64,000 bases of DNA, from positions 62,001 to 126,000 of the forward strand of contig NZ_VOBR01000015.1 in assembly GCF_007845675.1 (NCBI RefSeq). Direction: 5' to 3'. Position numbers and translations under genes: made by a program. The notes under the pieces were generated by a model. It was not told the DNA's origin and did not search any database. It saw only the letters and a program-made list of their open reading frames with translations. This DNA is from Lentzea tibetensis. Its GTDB lineage: Bacteria; Actinomycetota; Actinomycetes; Mycobacteriales; Pseudonocardiaceae. This document shows positions 17,826-29,350 of the stretch, piece by piece (positions within the stretch are counted from its first letter, which is position 1; every line of letters starts with the position of its first letter).

Positions 17826-18536
17826 GTGCGCAGACGACTCGTCGTGGCGCTGGTCGTCGTCCTGGTGCTCGCCTGCGCGGTCATCGGCGCCGACCGGCTG
17901 GTGAACGCCAGGACGTTCCAGCTCGGCGGCGACCTCGTGCACCGCGTCGAGACGGCGGAGAAGGTCGTCGCGCTCACCTTCGACGACGGCCCCAGCGACA
18001 AGACCGAGTCCGTGCTGGACGTCCTGCGCGAACAGCAGGTGCGGGCGACGTTCTTCCTCGTCGGCACGGACCTGCACGCACAGCCCGCGCTGGGCCGCAA
18101 GATCGTCGCCGACGGCCACCAGGTCGGCAACCACAGCTACACCCACTCCCGCATGGTGTTCACCGGATCCGGCACGGTCGCGTCCGAGATCGAACGCACC
18201 GACGCCGAGGTCCGCGCCGCCGGCTACCAGGGCGACATCCACTTCCGGCCGCCGTACGGCAAGAAGCTGTGGACCCTGCCGCGCTACCTCGCCGAACACC
18301 ACCGCACCACGATCATGTGGGACGTCGAGCCCGAGACCGACCCCGGCATCGCCGGTGACGCCGACGCCGTCGTCCGCGCCGTCGCCGAGACCGTGCGGCC
18401 GGGCTCCATCGTGCTGCTGCACCCGATGAACGAGTACAACAAGGCCACCGTGACCGCGTTGCCGCGCATCATCAGCGAACTGCGCGGCCAGGGCTACCGG
18501 TTCGTCACCGTGGACGAACTGCTGCGGCTGCGCTGA
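17826..18536 (+). CDS. Polysaccharide deacetylase (carbohydrate esterase 4)
   Basis: 236-residue exported or membrane-anchored NodB-type deacetylase, probably acting on peptidoglycan or another N-acetylated glycan. It has an N-terminal hydrophobic anchor (residues 5-22), motif 1 LTFDDGPSD with the metal Asp, motif 2 HSYTHS with both metal histidines, motif 3 RPPYG, and a late LHP motif (VLLHPM). All catalytic elements are present. It follows hrpA by four bases, and its 3' end overlaps the end of the caspase gene on the opposite strand by 32 bases. Confidence 0.93.
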   Translation: MRRRLVVALVVVLVLACAVIGADRLVNARTFQLGGDLVHRVETAEKVVALTFDDGPSDKTESVLDVLREQQVRATFFLVGTDLHAQPALGRKIVADGHQVGNHSYTHSRMVFTGSGTVASEIERTDAEVRAAGYQGDIHFRPPYGKKLWTLPRYLAEHHRTTIMWDVEPETDPGIAGDADAVVRAVAETVRPGSIVLLHPMNEYNKATVTALPRIISELRGQGYRFVTVDELLRLR

Positions 18537-20919
18537 GAGCCAGCGGCACCCACACCAGCCACGCCAGGCTGACGAAGCTGAAGTGGTACAACGCGGCGGT
18601 CGACGCCAGCAGCACCGCCCACGTGACCACCAACGCCATCGCGAACCCGTGCGGCCGCGCGCGAGCCGCCAGCACCGGCGTGACCGGTGTGGTCAGCGCG
18701 AGCAGCACCGGAGGCAACACGAGCACCAGCGACGGCAGGCTCTCCGCCGCCACGACCGTGCTCGCGGACGCGACCACCTGGCCCATCAGCACGAGGAACA
18801 ACACCGCCACGGCCACCCCGCACGCCATCAGCGCAGCGCCCCGCCAGTCGACTCGGCCGCCGCTGAACGTCAGCTGCGCGTCCCGCCGCACGACCACCCC
18901 GGCGACACCCGCCGCCACGCACAACCCCGCCCACCCGAGCGGCGCGGCCCAGAACCCCACGTTGTACGGGGCGAATCCGCCCGTGGCCAGCTCCCCGATG
19001 ACCACACCCCAGCCCCACGACGACACCGTCGCGGTCGCCACCAGCACGCCCAGCCCCGCCGCCCGCGCACCGGCCAGCAGGCAACCACCGGCCAGGAGCG
19101 CCGCCACCGCCATCGGCGTGAAGTACCACAGCACCACCGGACTCGTGACGAACAACGGATCGCCGTAGGTGTACGGCGCCAGCTGCGTCACCAGCAGCAA
19201 CGCCCCAGCGATCAACGACAGGGTCGCGCACCGCCGGACCAGCTGGTCCGGACGGGCCGATGGCCTGGAGGTCTCGCGCAGCGGCTGCGGAGCTGCCGAG
19301 TGCGATTGGCCGTGTGCCGGGGAATGCGGTGTCTCGCGAACCGGCTGCGAAACCGCCGCTTGCGATCGGCCAGGTACCGCGGACTGCGGTGCGTCGCGCG
19401 GTGGCTGCGGGGCCGCTGAGTGATCTGGTGGCGGCGCGGTCGCTGGTGGCCCGTCGACCGGCCGTTGCGCTCCCTGGGCCTCGCTCGCGGGCTGTCGGCG
19501 CTGCTGCTGCGGCGGCGTGCCGGCCAGGTTCTGCCGGGGTCGTGCCGTCGGACTGCCCCCGGCGTGCGGCACTCGCGCAGTCGGCGGGATCCCGGCCTCC
19601 GTGCGGGGCTCGGTCAACTCACCCGTCAGGTGTTCGGGAGCGGAGAGCCCCACGGCCTCGGGCCGCTGCTCCGGCACCTGGGGCACGTCGGCGCGCGCAG
19701 GCTCCGGGACCGGCGTCTCCACGGCGATCACAGCCACCGACGCGTCTCCGGTGGGCCCGGTGAACACGACCCGCCCGTGCGACACGCCGGGAGGCACCCG
19801 CCGCACCGACACCGACCACCCGTCACCCGCCTCCGCCACCACGATCCACGCCTCGGACGCGGCAACTGAGCACGCGCGAGCCAGCGGCGGCCCGCTCAAC
19901 GACACGACCTGCGGCGAGGCCTCGGAGAACCGCAGCTCCTCCACCGAAGGCCGCACCGCCACATCGCTCAACGCCTCCGAAGCGGCGGCGGCGACGTTCG
20001 CGATGTCCGTCCGGGCCATCCCGGTCAACGCCTCGAACGCCCCCGCGGCCACCTCCAGGTTGGGACTGCGCAACCGGGAGCGCAGCTCGGCCACCGCACC
20101 CAGGCGCGTGAACATGTTCGGATCGGACGTCGCGGCGGCCAGGTCGGCGGGCATCGGCAACGGCTTGATCCGCCGCCGCCCCGACCGCGCCAGGTACAGC
20201 TCGCCCTGCATCTCGATGTCACGACTGGGCGTCTGGTTCGGGTTGTTCTGCCGCACCTGCTCGAACACGTAGTCGTACAGCTCGTTGAGCGAGATCAGTC
20301 CGTCCTCGTCGCGGTCGGCCTCACCCGTCGACAACCCGCGCACCAGCGCGGAGGTGAACACCGACGGCGCGGCGTGCTCCTCGGCCAGCTGGTCGCCCTC
20401 GAACGCGTACTCCATCGAGTTCGACGCGGTGATCACCGCACGGCCCCGGCCGCCGGCGAGGCTGTCGAGCACCGCCACGTCACCGGCCGCCCGCACCGAC
20501 ACGCCCTCGCTGAACGCGCCGCCGTAACAGCAGTCGAGCAGCAGCACGATGCTGCGCGACCGGCTCACCCGCATGCAGCGCCGCACGAAGTCCGCGGGCA
20601 CCGCCGTCGAACCCAGCCGGTGCGGACGCGTGTTGCGCGCCGCGAAGTACAGCTCGCCGGACTCGCTCTTCACGCCGTGGCACGAGAAGTGCAGCAGCAG
20701 CACGTCGTCCGGCTCGCCCTCGAGGAACAGGTCCTCGATGCGTTCCTGCACGACGTTCGCCGTCTCGTTGCGCACGACCTCGACCTCGAAGTCGCTGACC
20801 CGGCGATCACCCAGCACCTCGGCCAGCGCGGCCGCGTCGGCGGCGGGGGAGCGCAGCGCGGAGAGCCCCGAGTGGTCGTACTCGGAGTTCGCGACGATCA
20901 GCGCCCGCCGCCTGCCCAT
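18505..20919 (-). CDS. Membrane-anchored caspase-family peptidase, EACC1-associated
   Basis: 804 residues. Residues 1-255 are a caspase/metacaspase (C14) domain with catalytic His81 (HFSCHG) and Cys131 (LLDCCYGG); an EF-hand-like loop DRDEDGLISLNE lies at 202-213. Residues about 255-320 look like HEAT-type helical repeats, and about 330-410 are beta-rich. A Pro-rich linker with three 20-residue repeats follows. From about 590 to the end lie roughly eight hydrophobic helices. The start (ATG 20919) overlaps the EACC1 stop. Caspases of this type are effectors of actinobacterial conflict and programmed-death modules. Here the protease would sit on the cytoplasmic side of the membrane. That topology and the trigger are inference. 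Confidence 0.88.
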   Translation of the reverse strand: MGRRRALIVANSEYDHSGLSALRSPAADAAALAEVLGDRRVSDFEVEVVRNETANVVQERIEDLFLEGEPDDVLLLHFSCHGVKSESGELYFAARNTRPHRLGSTAVPADFVRRCMRVSRSRSIVLLLDCCYGGAFSEGVSVRAAGDVAVLDSLAGGRGRAVITASNSMEYAFEGDQLAEEHAAPSVFTSALVRGLSTGEADRDEDGLISLNELYDYVFEQVRQNNPNQTPSRDIEMQGELYLARSGRRRIKPLPMPADLAAATSDPNMFTRLGAVAELRSRLRSPNLEVAAGAFEALTGMARTDIANVAAAASEALSDVAVRPSVEELRFSEASPQVVSLSGPPLARACSVAASEAWIVVAEAGDGWSVSVRRVPPGVSHGRVVFTGPTGDASVAVIAVETPVPEPARADVPQVPEQRPEAVGLSAPEHLTGELTEPRTEAGIPPTARVPHAGGSPTARPRQNLAGTPPQQQRRQPASEAQGAQRPVDGPPATAPPPDHSAAPQPPRDAPQSAVPGRSQAAVSQPVRETPHSPAHGQSHSAAPQPLRETSRPSARPDQLVRRCATLSLIAGALLLVTQLAPYTYGDPLFVTSPVVLWYFTPMAVAALLAGGCLLAGARAAGLGVLVATATVSSWGWGVVIGELATGGFAPYNVGFWAAPLGWAGLCVAAGVAGVVVRRDAQLTFSGGRVDWRGAALMACGVAVAVLFLVLMGQVVASASTVVAAESLPSLVLVLPPVLLALTTPVTPVLAARARPHGFAMALVVTWAVLLASTAALYHFSFVSLAWLVWVPLALSAAAAVRPR
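19271..19420. repeat. 60-bp tandem repeats in the caspase linker
   Basis: Units begin at 19271, 19331 and 19391 (the last is partial). The period is exactly 60 bases, so each unit encodes 20 residues of the Pro/Ser-rich linker (units read SAAPQPPRDAP..., AAVSQPVRETP..., SAAPQPLRETS). The units are diverged but clearly related at DNA level. Copy number could vary between strains without breaking the reading frame. Confidence 0.75.
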
Positions 20920-21287
20920 CAGGTGTGCCTGCCGACGAACAGCGCCACCAGCCGCTCCTGCTCCTCACCGGACGCGTCGGCGATCTCCAGCACGTCGCCG
21001 TCGATCTCGACGCGCACCGCCCGCTGCACCGGTCTGCCCCGGCCCAGCCACATCCGGACGGCCGTGACGATGGTCTGCAACGCGGTGGCGGACTGGCCGA
21101 GCGTCACCATCAGCCCGCCGACCGTGGCCACGTCCAACGCGCGTGACCCGGCGGGCGGCGGGCCCGCCGGGAGTGCGGTCACCGCGCGCACGTCCAGCTG
21201 AAGGAGTTCCTCACGCAGGTACCCGGTCACCTGGTCGAGGCGCTCGGCGTCCGCCCCGCGCTCGGCGAGGTGCAGTCTGAGGTTCAT
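20919..21287 (-). CDS. EACC1 (effector-associated constant component 1)
   Basis: 122 residues from the ATG at 21287, chosen because AGGAGG (21294-21299) lies at ideal distance; a TTG at 21326 would lengthen it by 13 residues. An N-terminal strand-helix part (MNLRLHLAERGADAERL) is followed by a glycine-rich hydrophobic helix (TVGGLMVTLGQSATALQTIVTAVRMW split over residues about 62-87) and a final beta hairpin with VEIDGDVLEIADASGEEQERLV. This is the layout of EACC1, the constant partner of diverse effectors in actinobacterial conflict systems. It overlaps the caspase start by one base, so production is coupled. Confidence 0.82.
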   Translation of the reverse strand: MNLRLHLAERGADAERLDQVTGYLREELLQLDVRAVTALPAGPPPAGSRALDVATVGGLMVTLGQSATALQTIVTAVRMWLGRGRPVQRAVRVEIDGDVLEIADASGEEQERLVALFVGRHT

Positions 21288-21355
21288 GTAGCGCCTCCTC
21301 ACCTGGATCTCGCGTGAGGAGGTCAATCCGTTTCAGGTGTGCCCGCCCAGGCGGC

Positions 21356-23134
21356 CTAACCGGCCGCCACCGCGTACAGGAACCAGGTCGAATGTGGCAG
21401 CCACTGCTCCAGCCACCGCCAGTCGGTGTTCGGTCCGGACGACGCCACACCCGGATCCCACTCGATGCCCCGGCCGTCCGCCGCGCGCCCGGTGATGCCG
21501 TTGACGATGCCGCCCGCCGCGCGGATCCACCGCCACGACCCGGTCGGCGAGCCGTCCGGGTACTCGAGGTACACCGGCGCCCGCCTGCCCTGGCCCTCCA
21601 GCATGCACACGTCGAACGGGTTCAGCCCGACGATCCAGTTCAGCTGGTCGGCCGCGTACCCGCGCAGGCGCGTCGCGAACGCCGCGTCGAACCGCGGAGC
21701 CGCGAGCCGGGCGGCGGTGGCCATGGACGCCAGCCGCGCGTTCTCGCCCTGCCACCACGAGCCCGCCGCGTCGTGCGGGAAGAAGAACCCGCTGAACCGC
21801 TGGCCCGAGGCGGTCTGCACGAGCTGGCGGCCGTAGCCGAACGGGTTCGCCACCTCACCGGTGATCGACAGCTCGAACTCCAGCGACCGCCGCACCACCG
21901 CCAGCACCGGCGCCGGGTCCGCGGCGATCGACGCGTACGCCAGCAGCGACACCACGGGCATGCCCGCGTCCGACGGGTGGAAGTACGGGCGGTCCTTGTC
22001 GTCGGCGCGCCAGTAGTCCCGATAGGACTGCCACGACACCAGCCGCGCCGTCAACGACGACGCCCGCGCGCTCGCTGCTTCCAGGTACGCGGCCTTCTTC
22101 GTGGCCTTGAACAGCTCGACGGCCGCGAGCAGCGCGTTGTAGTCGTCCTGGATGTTCTCCTTGCCGTCGTTGGTCAGCCGCAGGTTGTTGACCTGCAACC
22201 ACGCGAACGCCGACTCGGCCGCCGCCACGTGCGCGGGCCCGCCCGCCCGTGCCAGCGCGGCGATCGCCACGCCGCAGCCCTCGCGGAAGTTCAACGGCCC
22301 CTTGCGCAGGAAGCGCTTCTTCGGGTCGACGCTGATGTCGTCCTCCTGCGGCTGCCGCACCGACCCGTAGAACGAGGCGTCCGGCATCTTCACCCGCACG
22401 AGGTAGTCCGCCCCGTACATCGCCTCGTCGAGCAGCAGCTCCCGCAGGTGCACGAAGTTCGGGTCGCCGCGCCGCACCAGCTCGTCGTGCGCCGCGAACA
22501 GCACCCACGCCGTCAACGGCAGCTGCAGCGTGTTGCAGAACGAGTACCGCGACAGCTGCGTGAAGTGCTTCGACCAGTCCGCAGCCGCGTCGTACCAGCC
22601 GCCGTGCGCGTCCACCCGCACCGCCGGATCCGGCTCGTAGGGCAGGTTCCGGTCGACCTGGTCGTACTCGCCGAACGAGCGCGAGTCGCGGAAGAACCGC
22701 ACCACGTGGTGCAGCGTGTGCCGCTCCAGCACCAGCGCGTCGATCAGGAACGGCCGGGAGCCGAATCCGTCGGACCCAGCGCCATCGACCCGCAGCGCGT
22801 ACTCGCCCGGTTTCGTGAACGACGAGAAGTCCACCACCGAGTAGTGCGACGGGATCTCCGGGAAGTGGTTGGCCTGCCAGTCCGCGACCGGCCCCACCCG
22901 GCGCGCCGTGCCGCGGTGCACGACCGCGCCGCTGCCGTACTCGACCAGCTCGAACCGGTACGTTCCCGGCCGCTGGCCCGCGATCACCGCCCGCTTCGGC
23001 CCGGACGCCTCGTAGCCCACGTTGTTCGTGAACACCACAGCACGAGCCCCGCCTGCGGAGGCGGTGCCGGGAAACGCGAGCGCACCCGCCACCCCGGCCG
23101 ATCCCAGCAGAAAACCACGCCGCCCAGTACTCAC
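21356..23134 (-). CDS. Secreted glycoside hydrolase family 9 (cellulase-like)
   Basis: 592-residue exported enzyme. A Tat-type signal (GRRGFLLGSAG, residues 4-14) precedes an Ala-rich hydrophobic region and an ASA cleavage site near residue 27. Residues about 30-120 form the Ig-like CelD N-terminal domain. The (alpha/alpha)6 GH9 domain follows, with GGWYDAAADWSKH carrying the catalytic base Asp and LEQWLPHSTW supplying a candidate acid Glu near the end. Start GTG at 23134. Probably an endo-beta-glucanase or related glucanase. It lies between EACC1 and the PP2C gene on the same strand, with gaps over 45 bases, so it is probably its own unit. Confidence 0.85.
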   Translation of the reverse strand: MSTGRRGFLLGSAGVAGALAFPGTASAGGARAVVFTNNVGYEASGPKRAVIAGQRPGTYRFELVEYGSGAVVHRGTARRVGPVADWQANHFPEIPSHYSVVDFSSFTKPGEYALRVDGAGSDGFGSRPFLIDALVLERHTLHHVVRFFRDSRSFGEYDQVDRNLPYEPDPAVRVDAHGGWYDAAADWSKHFTQLSRYSFCNTLQLPLTAWVLFAAHDELVRRGDPNFVHLRELLLDEAMYGADYLVRVKMPDASFYGSVRQPQEDDISVDPKKRFLRKGPLNFREGCGVAIAALARAGGPAHVAAAESAFAWLQVNNLRLTNDGKENIQDDYNALLAAVELFKATKKAAYLEAASARASSLTARLVSWQSYRDYWRADDKDRPYFHPSDAGMPVVSLLAYASIAADPAPVLAVVRRSLEFELSITGEVANPFGYGRQLVQTASGQRFSGFFFPHDAAGSWWQGENARLASMATAARLAAPRFDAAFATRLRGYAADQLNWIVGLNPFDVCMLEGQGRRAPVYLEYPDGSPTGSWRWIRAAGGIVNGITGRAADGRGIEWDPGVASSGPNTDWRWLEQWLPHSTWFLYAVAAG

Positions 23135-23181
23135 CGCACACTCCCCATCACGCTAGGAGACGGCGGCGGCACTCAACCTAG

Positions 23182-24137
23182 TCAGGCTCGGGGCGTGAAA
23201 GGTACGACCACCACGGTGATGTTGTCGTGACCGCCTGCTTCCAGCGCGACCTTCACGTACTCGTCCGGCCCGCAGTCGGCCAGCGGCAGCAGGTCCTCGA
23301 CGTCCGGCCGGTAGTTGTGCAGACCGTCGCTGCACAGCAGGAACACGCCGCTCTCGGTGGGCTTGAACGTCGTCACCGACGGCACGACCTGACCGGCGTC
23401 GGCGCCGATCCACCGCGACAGCACGTGCGCGCGCCGGTCGGTCTTGGCCTCCTCCTCGGTCAGCACGCCCTCCGCGACGAGCTGCGCCGCCCACGTGTCG
23501 TCCTTGGTGAGCTGCGCCGACGTGTCGCCCGCGAGCCAGTAGACGCGGCTGTCGCCGACCCAGCCGACCGTGACGTCCTCCTCGGTGGTCACCACCGACA
23601 CGAACGTGCACGACGGCGCCACGCCGCCACCGTTCTCCGGCCCGTCGAGCTGCTCGACCGACAGGCACGCCGCCGACACCGCGTCGATCGTCGCCTGCTC
23701 CGGGTCCGAGCCGTCGATCAGCGCGTCCACCAGCACGTCGGTCGCCGCGTCCGCTGCGGCCTGGGAGGCCTGCTCGGCGCGTTCCGAGGACGCCACGCCG
23801 TCGCACACGACCGCCGCGATGCCCTTGCCCGCGACGACGCCGAACGCCATGGAGTCCTCGTTGCGGGCGCGTCTGCGGCCGCGGTCCGAGACACCGGACA
23901 CCTGCCCGAGCGTGTACTCCACCCGGTCACGCGCGGCCGGCTGGTGCCGTCCGCACTGGGTGCAGTAGTGCTCGTCGTCGATGTCGGGCGAGGCGCACAG
24001 GATGCACGTCGCCTCGGCCGGGCCGGTCGGACCACCGATCGGGGTCCGTCGCACGAGCAGGTTGCGCCCGCACGCCTCGCAGAACCGATCGTCCATCGAG
24101 ATCGGTTCCAGGCATTCGGGGCAGTTCGGGGTGTCCA

Positions 24138-24138
<1 letters not shown>
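23182..24138 (-). CDS. PP2C-family Ser/Thr protein phosphatase with zinc ribbons
   Basis: 318 residues. The first 60 contain two zinc-ribbon-like Cys clusters (CPEC/CEAC and CILC/CTQC). A full PP2C domain follows, with metal ligands in ARNEDSM, VVCDGVAS, WVGDSRVYW, LLCSDGLHN and GGHDNITVVVV. It should dephosphorylate Ser/Thr residues. Its ATG (24138) overlaps the pknG stop by one base, which makes it the fourth gene of the glnX-glnH-pknG operon and a likely antagonist of PknG. The pairing as enzyme and counter-enzyme is inference from coupling. Confidence 0.9.
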
Positions 24139-27239
<3,101 letters not shown>

Positions 27240-27243
<4 letters not shown>

Positions 27244-28490
27244 CGGTACTCCTTGAGCCGCTGCCACAACCCCATCGACGACCCGACCGCGCTCACCAGC
27301 GCGAGCGCCAGCACCCCGACGGCCGTGCCCACCAGCGCACCCCGTGCCGCCGCGATCTCACCGCTGAACCCCTGCCGCGCCAGCCCGATCGCCCGCACCA
27401 GATCCGCGTCCAGCTCGTCGAAGGACGGCTCCGCGATCAACGCGACCGCCTCGTTGTACTGCCCCGCGTCGTCGGCCTCCCTGATCCGCTGGTGCGTCGC
27501 CTGCCAGTCCATGAAATGCCGCGACGCCGAGTCGACCTCCGCGCTCGGCGCGATCTTCCTCGCCTGGCCCAGCAGCCCTTCGAGCTTCTCCGACACCTCG
27601 ACGTAGCTCTTCTCGTAGTTCTGCCCGCTGCCGCGCGCCACCAGCGTCAGCGTCTCGTCGCTGCGGGCGGTCAGCGTGGCGATCCGCGCGTCCACCAGCA
27701 CCCCGACCCGGCTCGACCCGCCGCTGCGGCTGTCGCCGACGTCGTTGATCACGATCACCGCGGACAACGTGACCCACACCAGCGACACGAACGCCGCGCC
27801 CGTCGCGACCAGCAGCCCGACGTTGAGCAGCCGGTTCGTCCGGCGCGTCAGGTACGCCTGCGCCAGCCCGAGCGCAACGAGCGCCAGCAGCCCGAGCAGC
27901 ACCTCCGACACGGGGAACCGCGCCGCCCGGTCCTGCGCCTGCGCCACCCCGTCCGACTCGGCCCGGTACAGCTCCTGCGCCGCGGGCAGCAGCTGGTTGC
28001 GCATCATCCCCGACGCTTCGCGCAGGTACGCCGCCCCGACCGGGAATCCCTGCCGGTTGTTCGTGCGCGCCGTCTCGATCAGTCCGGTGTAGACCGGCAG
28101 CTGACTGGCCAGCGTCGCGGTGAGCTCCGGGTGCGACGCCGTCGCACGGGAGAGCGCCGCCTGCGCCTGCGCGATGTCCGTCTCGTAGCGCGCCCGCAGG
28201 TCCACCGGCTCGAGCCCGCCGGAGAGGAACGCGCTCGCCGCCGCCGCGTCGGCGTCCTGCAGCGACCGGTACACCTCCTGCGCCGCGTGGGCCAGCGGCT
28301 CACTGCGCGTCGCCAGCTCCTCCAGCGCCGCCGCGCGGTTGATCACGCTCATCGCGGTGAGGCTGCCCGCGATGAAACTCGCGGCGATCAGGAGCAGCGC
28401 GATCAGGCTCAACCGGCCGGGCGTGGAGCGTGCCAGGCCGGTGACCCGCCGCAGCATCGCCTCACGAGGCTGCTCAGTCTCGATCACCAC
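27240..28490 (-). CDS. glnX: GlnX, membrane signal transmitter
   Basis: 416-residue integral membrane protein. It has one N-terminal helix (about 22-45), an extracytoplasmic helical domain of about 120 residues, two helices near the middle (about 195-245), a second helical sensor-like domain, and a last helix at about 385-408. This duplicated helix-bundle layout is that of GlnX, which passes the ligand state of GlnH to PknG. Tandem GTG codons at 28490 and 28487 are the likely starts. It is the first gene of the operon; downstream genes overlap or lie within 13 bases. Confidence 0.85.
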
Positions 28491-28553
28491 GGCGTAAGGG
28501 TAAGCACTCGAGTGACATCGCGGGGGCACGACGCGACTTGCATTGCCGCCCTA

Positions 28554-29309
28554 TCAGCCGCGCGTGGTGACCAGCTGTTCCACGCCGTCCAGAATCCGCT
28601 CCAGCCCGAACTCGAACGCGTGCTCGGGGGAGTAGGCGCTGCTGTGCAGCTCCCCGACGGCGTTCCCGACGCGAGCGGCCAGCGGATACCGGCCGGGGTC
28701 GAACACCTTCATCAGGAACGGCGCGGCGGCGTCCCACCACTGCTGGTCGGTCAGGCCGGTCTCGCGTTCCGTCTGCGACGCGCCGGCCAGGCCGCGGGCG
28801 GCGTTCTGCACGTGGCCGAGCACGAGGTTGACGACGGAGTCCATCTCGACGTCGGTCAGGCCGATGCCGTCGACGGCGCGCAGCTCGTAGTCGTACTTCG
28901 CCGCGACCTGCGGGCCCAGCACCGTCCGGTTGGGCGCGACCTGCATCAGCCACGGGTGCCGCCGGTACATCCCCAGGTTCTCCCGCGCGATGTACGTCAG
29001 GTGCGCACGCCAGCCGTCGAACTCCTCAGCGCGGCCCGTCTCGCCCGCCACCGTGTCGACCATGACGTCGACCAGCTCGCCCTTGCCGGGCACGTAGGTG
29101 TAGAGCGACATCGTCCCCACGCCCAGCGACTCGGCGACCCGGCGCATCGACAGGGCGCGCAGGCCCTCGCCGTCGGCGATCTCGATGCCCGCGCGCACGA
29201 TCCGGTCCACGCTCAGGTCCGGCTTGCCCTTGCGGCTCGTGCGCTCCTGGGTGCGCCACAGCAGGGCGAGCGTGCGGGCCGGGTCCCCGCTGCCGGTGTG
29301 TTCGATCAC
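28554..29309 (-). CDS. TetR/AcrR family regulator (TetR-C type)
   Basis: 251 residues from the GTG at 29309 (GTG at 29318 also possible). An N-terminal extension GSGDPARTLALLWR precedes the helix-turn-helix (about residues 36-80, ALSMRRVAESLGVGTMSLYTYVPGK), and a tetracycline-repressor-type C-terminal domain follows. It is closely similar in layout to the regulator at 47258. The gene starts 17 bases from a clean operator and is divergent from the SNF2 helicase gene, so it probably represses itself and the helicase operon. Confidence 0.9.
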   Translation of the reverse strand: MIEHTGSGDPARTLALLWRTQERTSRKGKPDLSVDRIVRAGIEIADGEGLRALSMRRVAESLGVGTMSLYTYVPGKGELVDVMVDTVAGETGRAEEFDGWRAHLTYIARENLGMYRRHPWLMQVAPNRTVLGPQVAAKYDYELRAVDGIGLTDVEMDSVVNLVLGHVQNAARGLAGASQTERETGLTDQQWWDAAAPFLMKVFDPGRYPLAARVGNAVGELHSSAYSPEHAFEFGLERILDGVEQLVTTRG

Positions 29310-29325
29310 GAGCGCCACCCTAGCG

Positions 29326-29344
29326 TACCGTATGGTGTACGGTA
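29326..29344. promoter_or_regulatory. Probable TetR operator between tetR and SNF2 genes
   Basis: TACCGTA-N5-TACGGTA, a perfect 7-bp inverted repeat, fills most of the 41 bases between the divergent starts. Its core CCGTATGGTGTACGG (29328-29342) matches the palindrome at 47228-47242 at 13 of 15 positions. That second site lies before a paralogous tetR gene. The short distance to both start codons suggests leaderless or nearly leaderless transcripts. Confidence 0.75.
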
Positions 29345-29350
29345 CAGAGT

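Noticed and set aside
15572-18130. An 852-codon open frame antisense to hrpA
   Set aside because: High GC third positions of hrpA keep the opposite frame open; hrpA has all helicase motifs on the plus strand.
19260-19430. The 60-base repeats as a CRISPR array
   Set aside because: There are no spacers between units; the repeats are contiguous, diverged and in coding frame.
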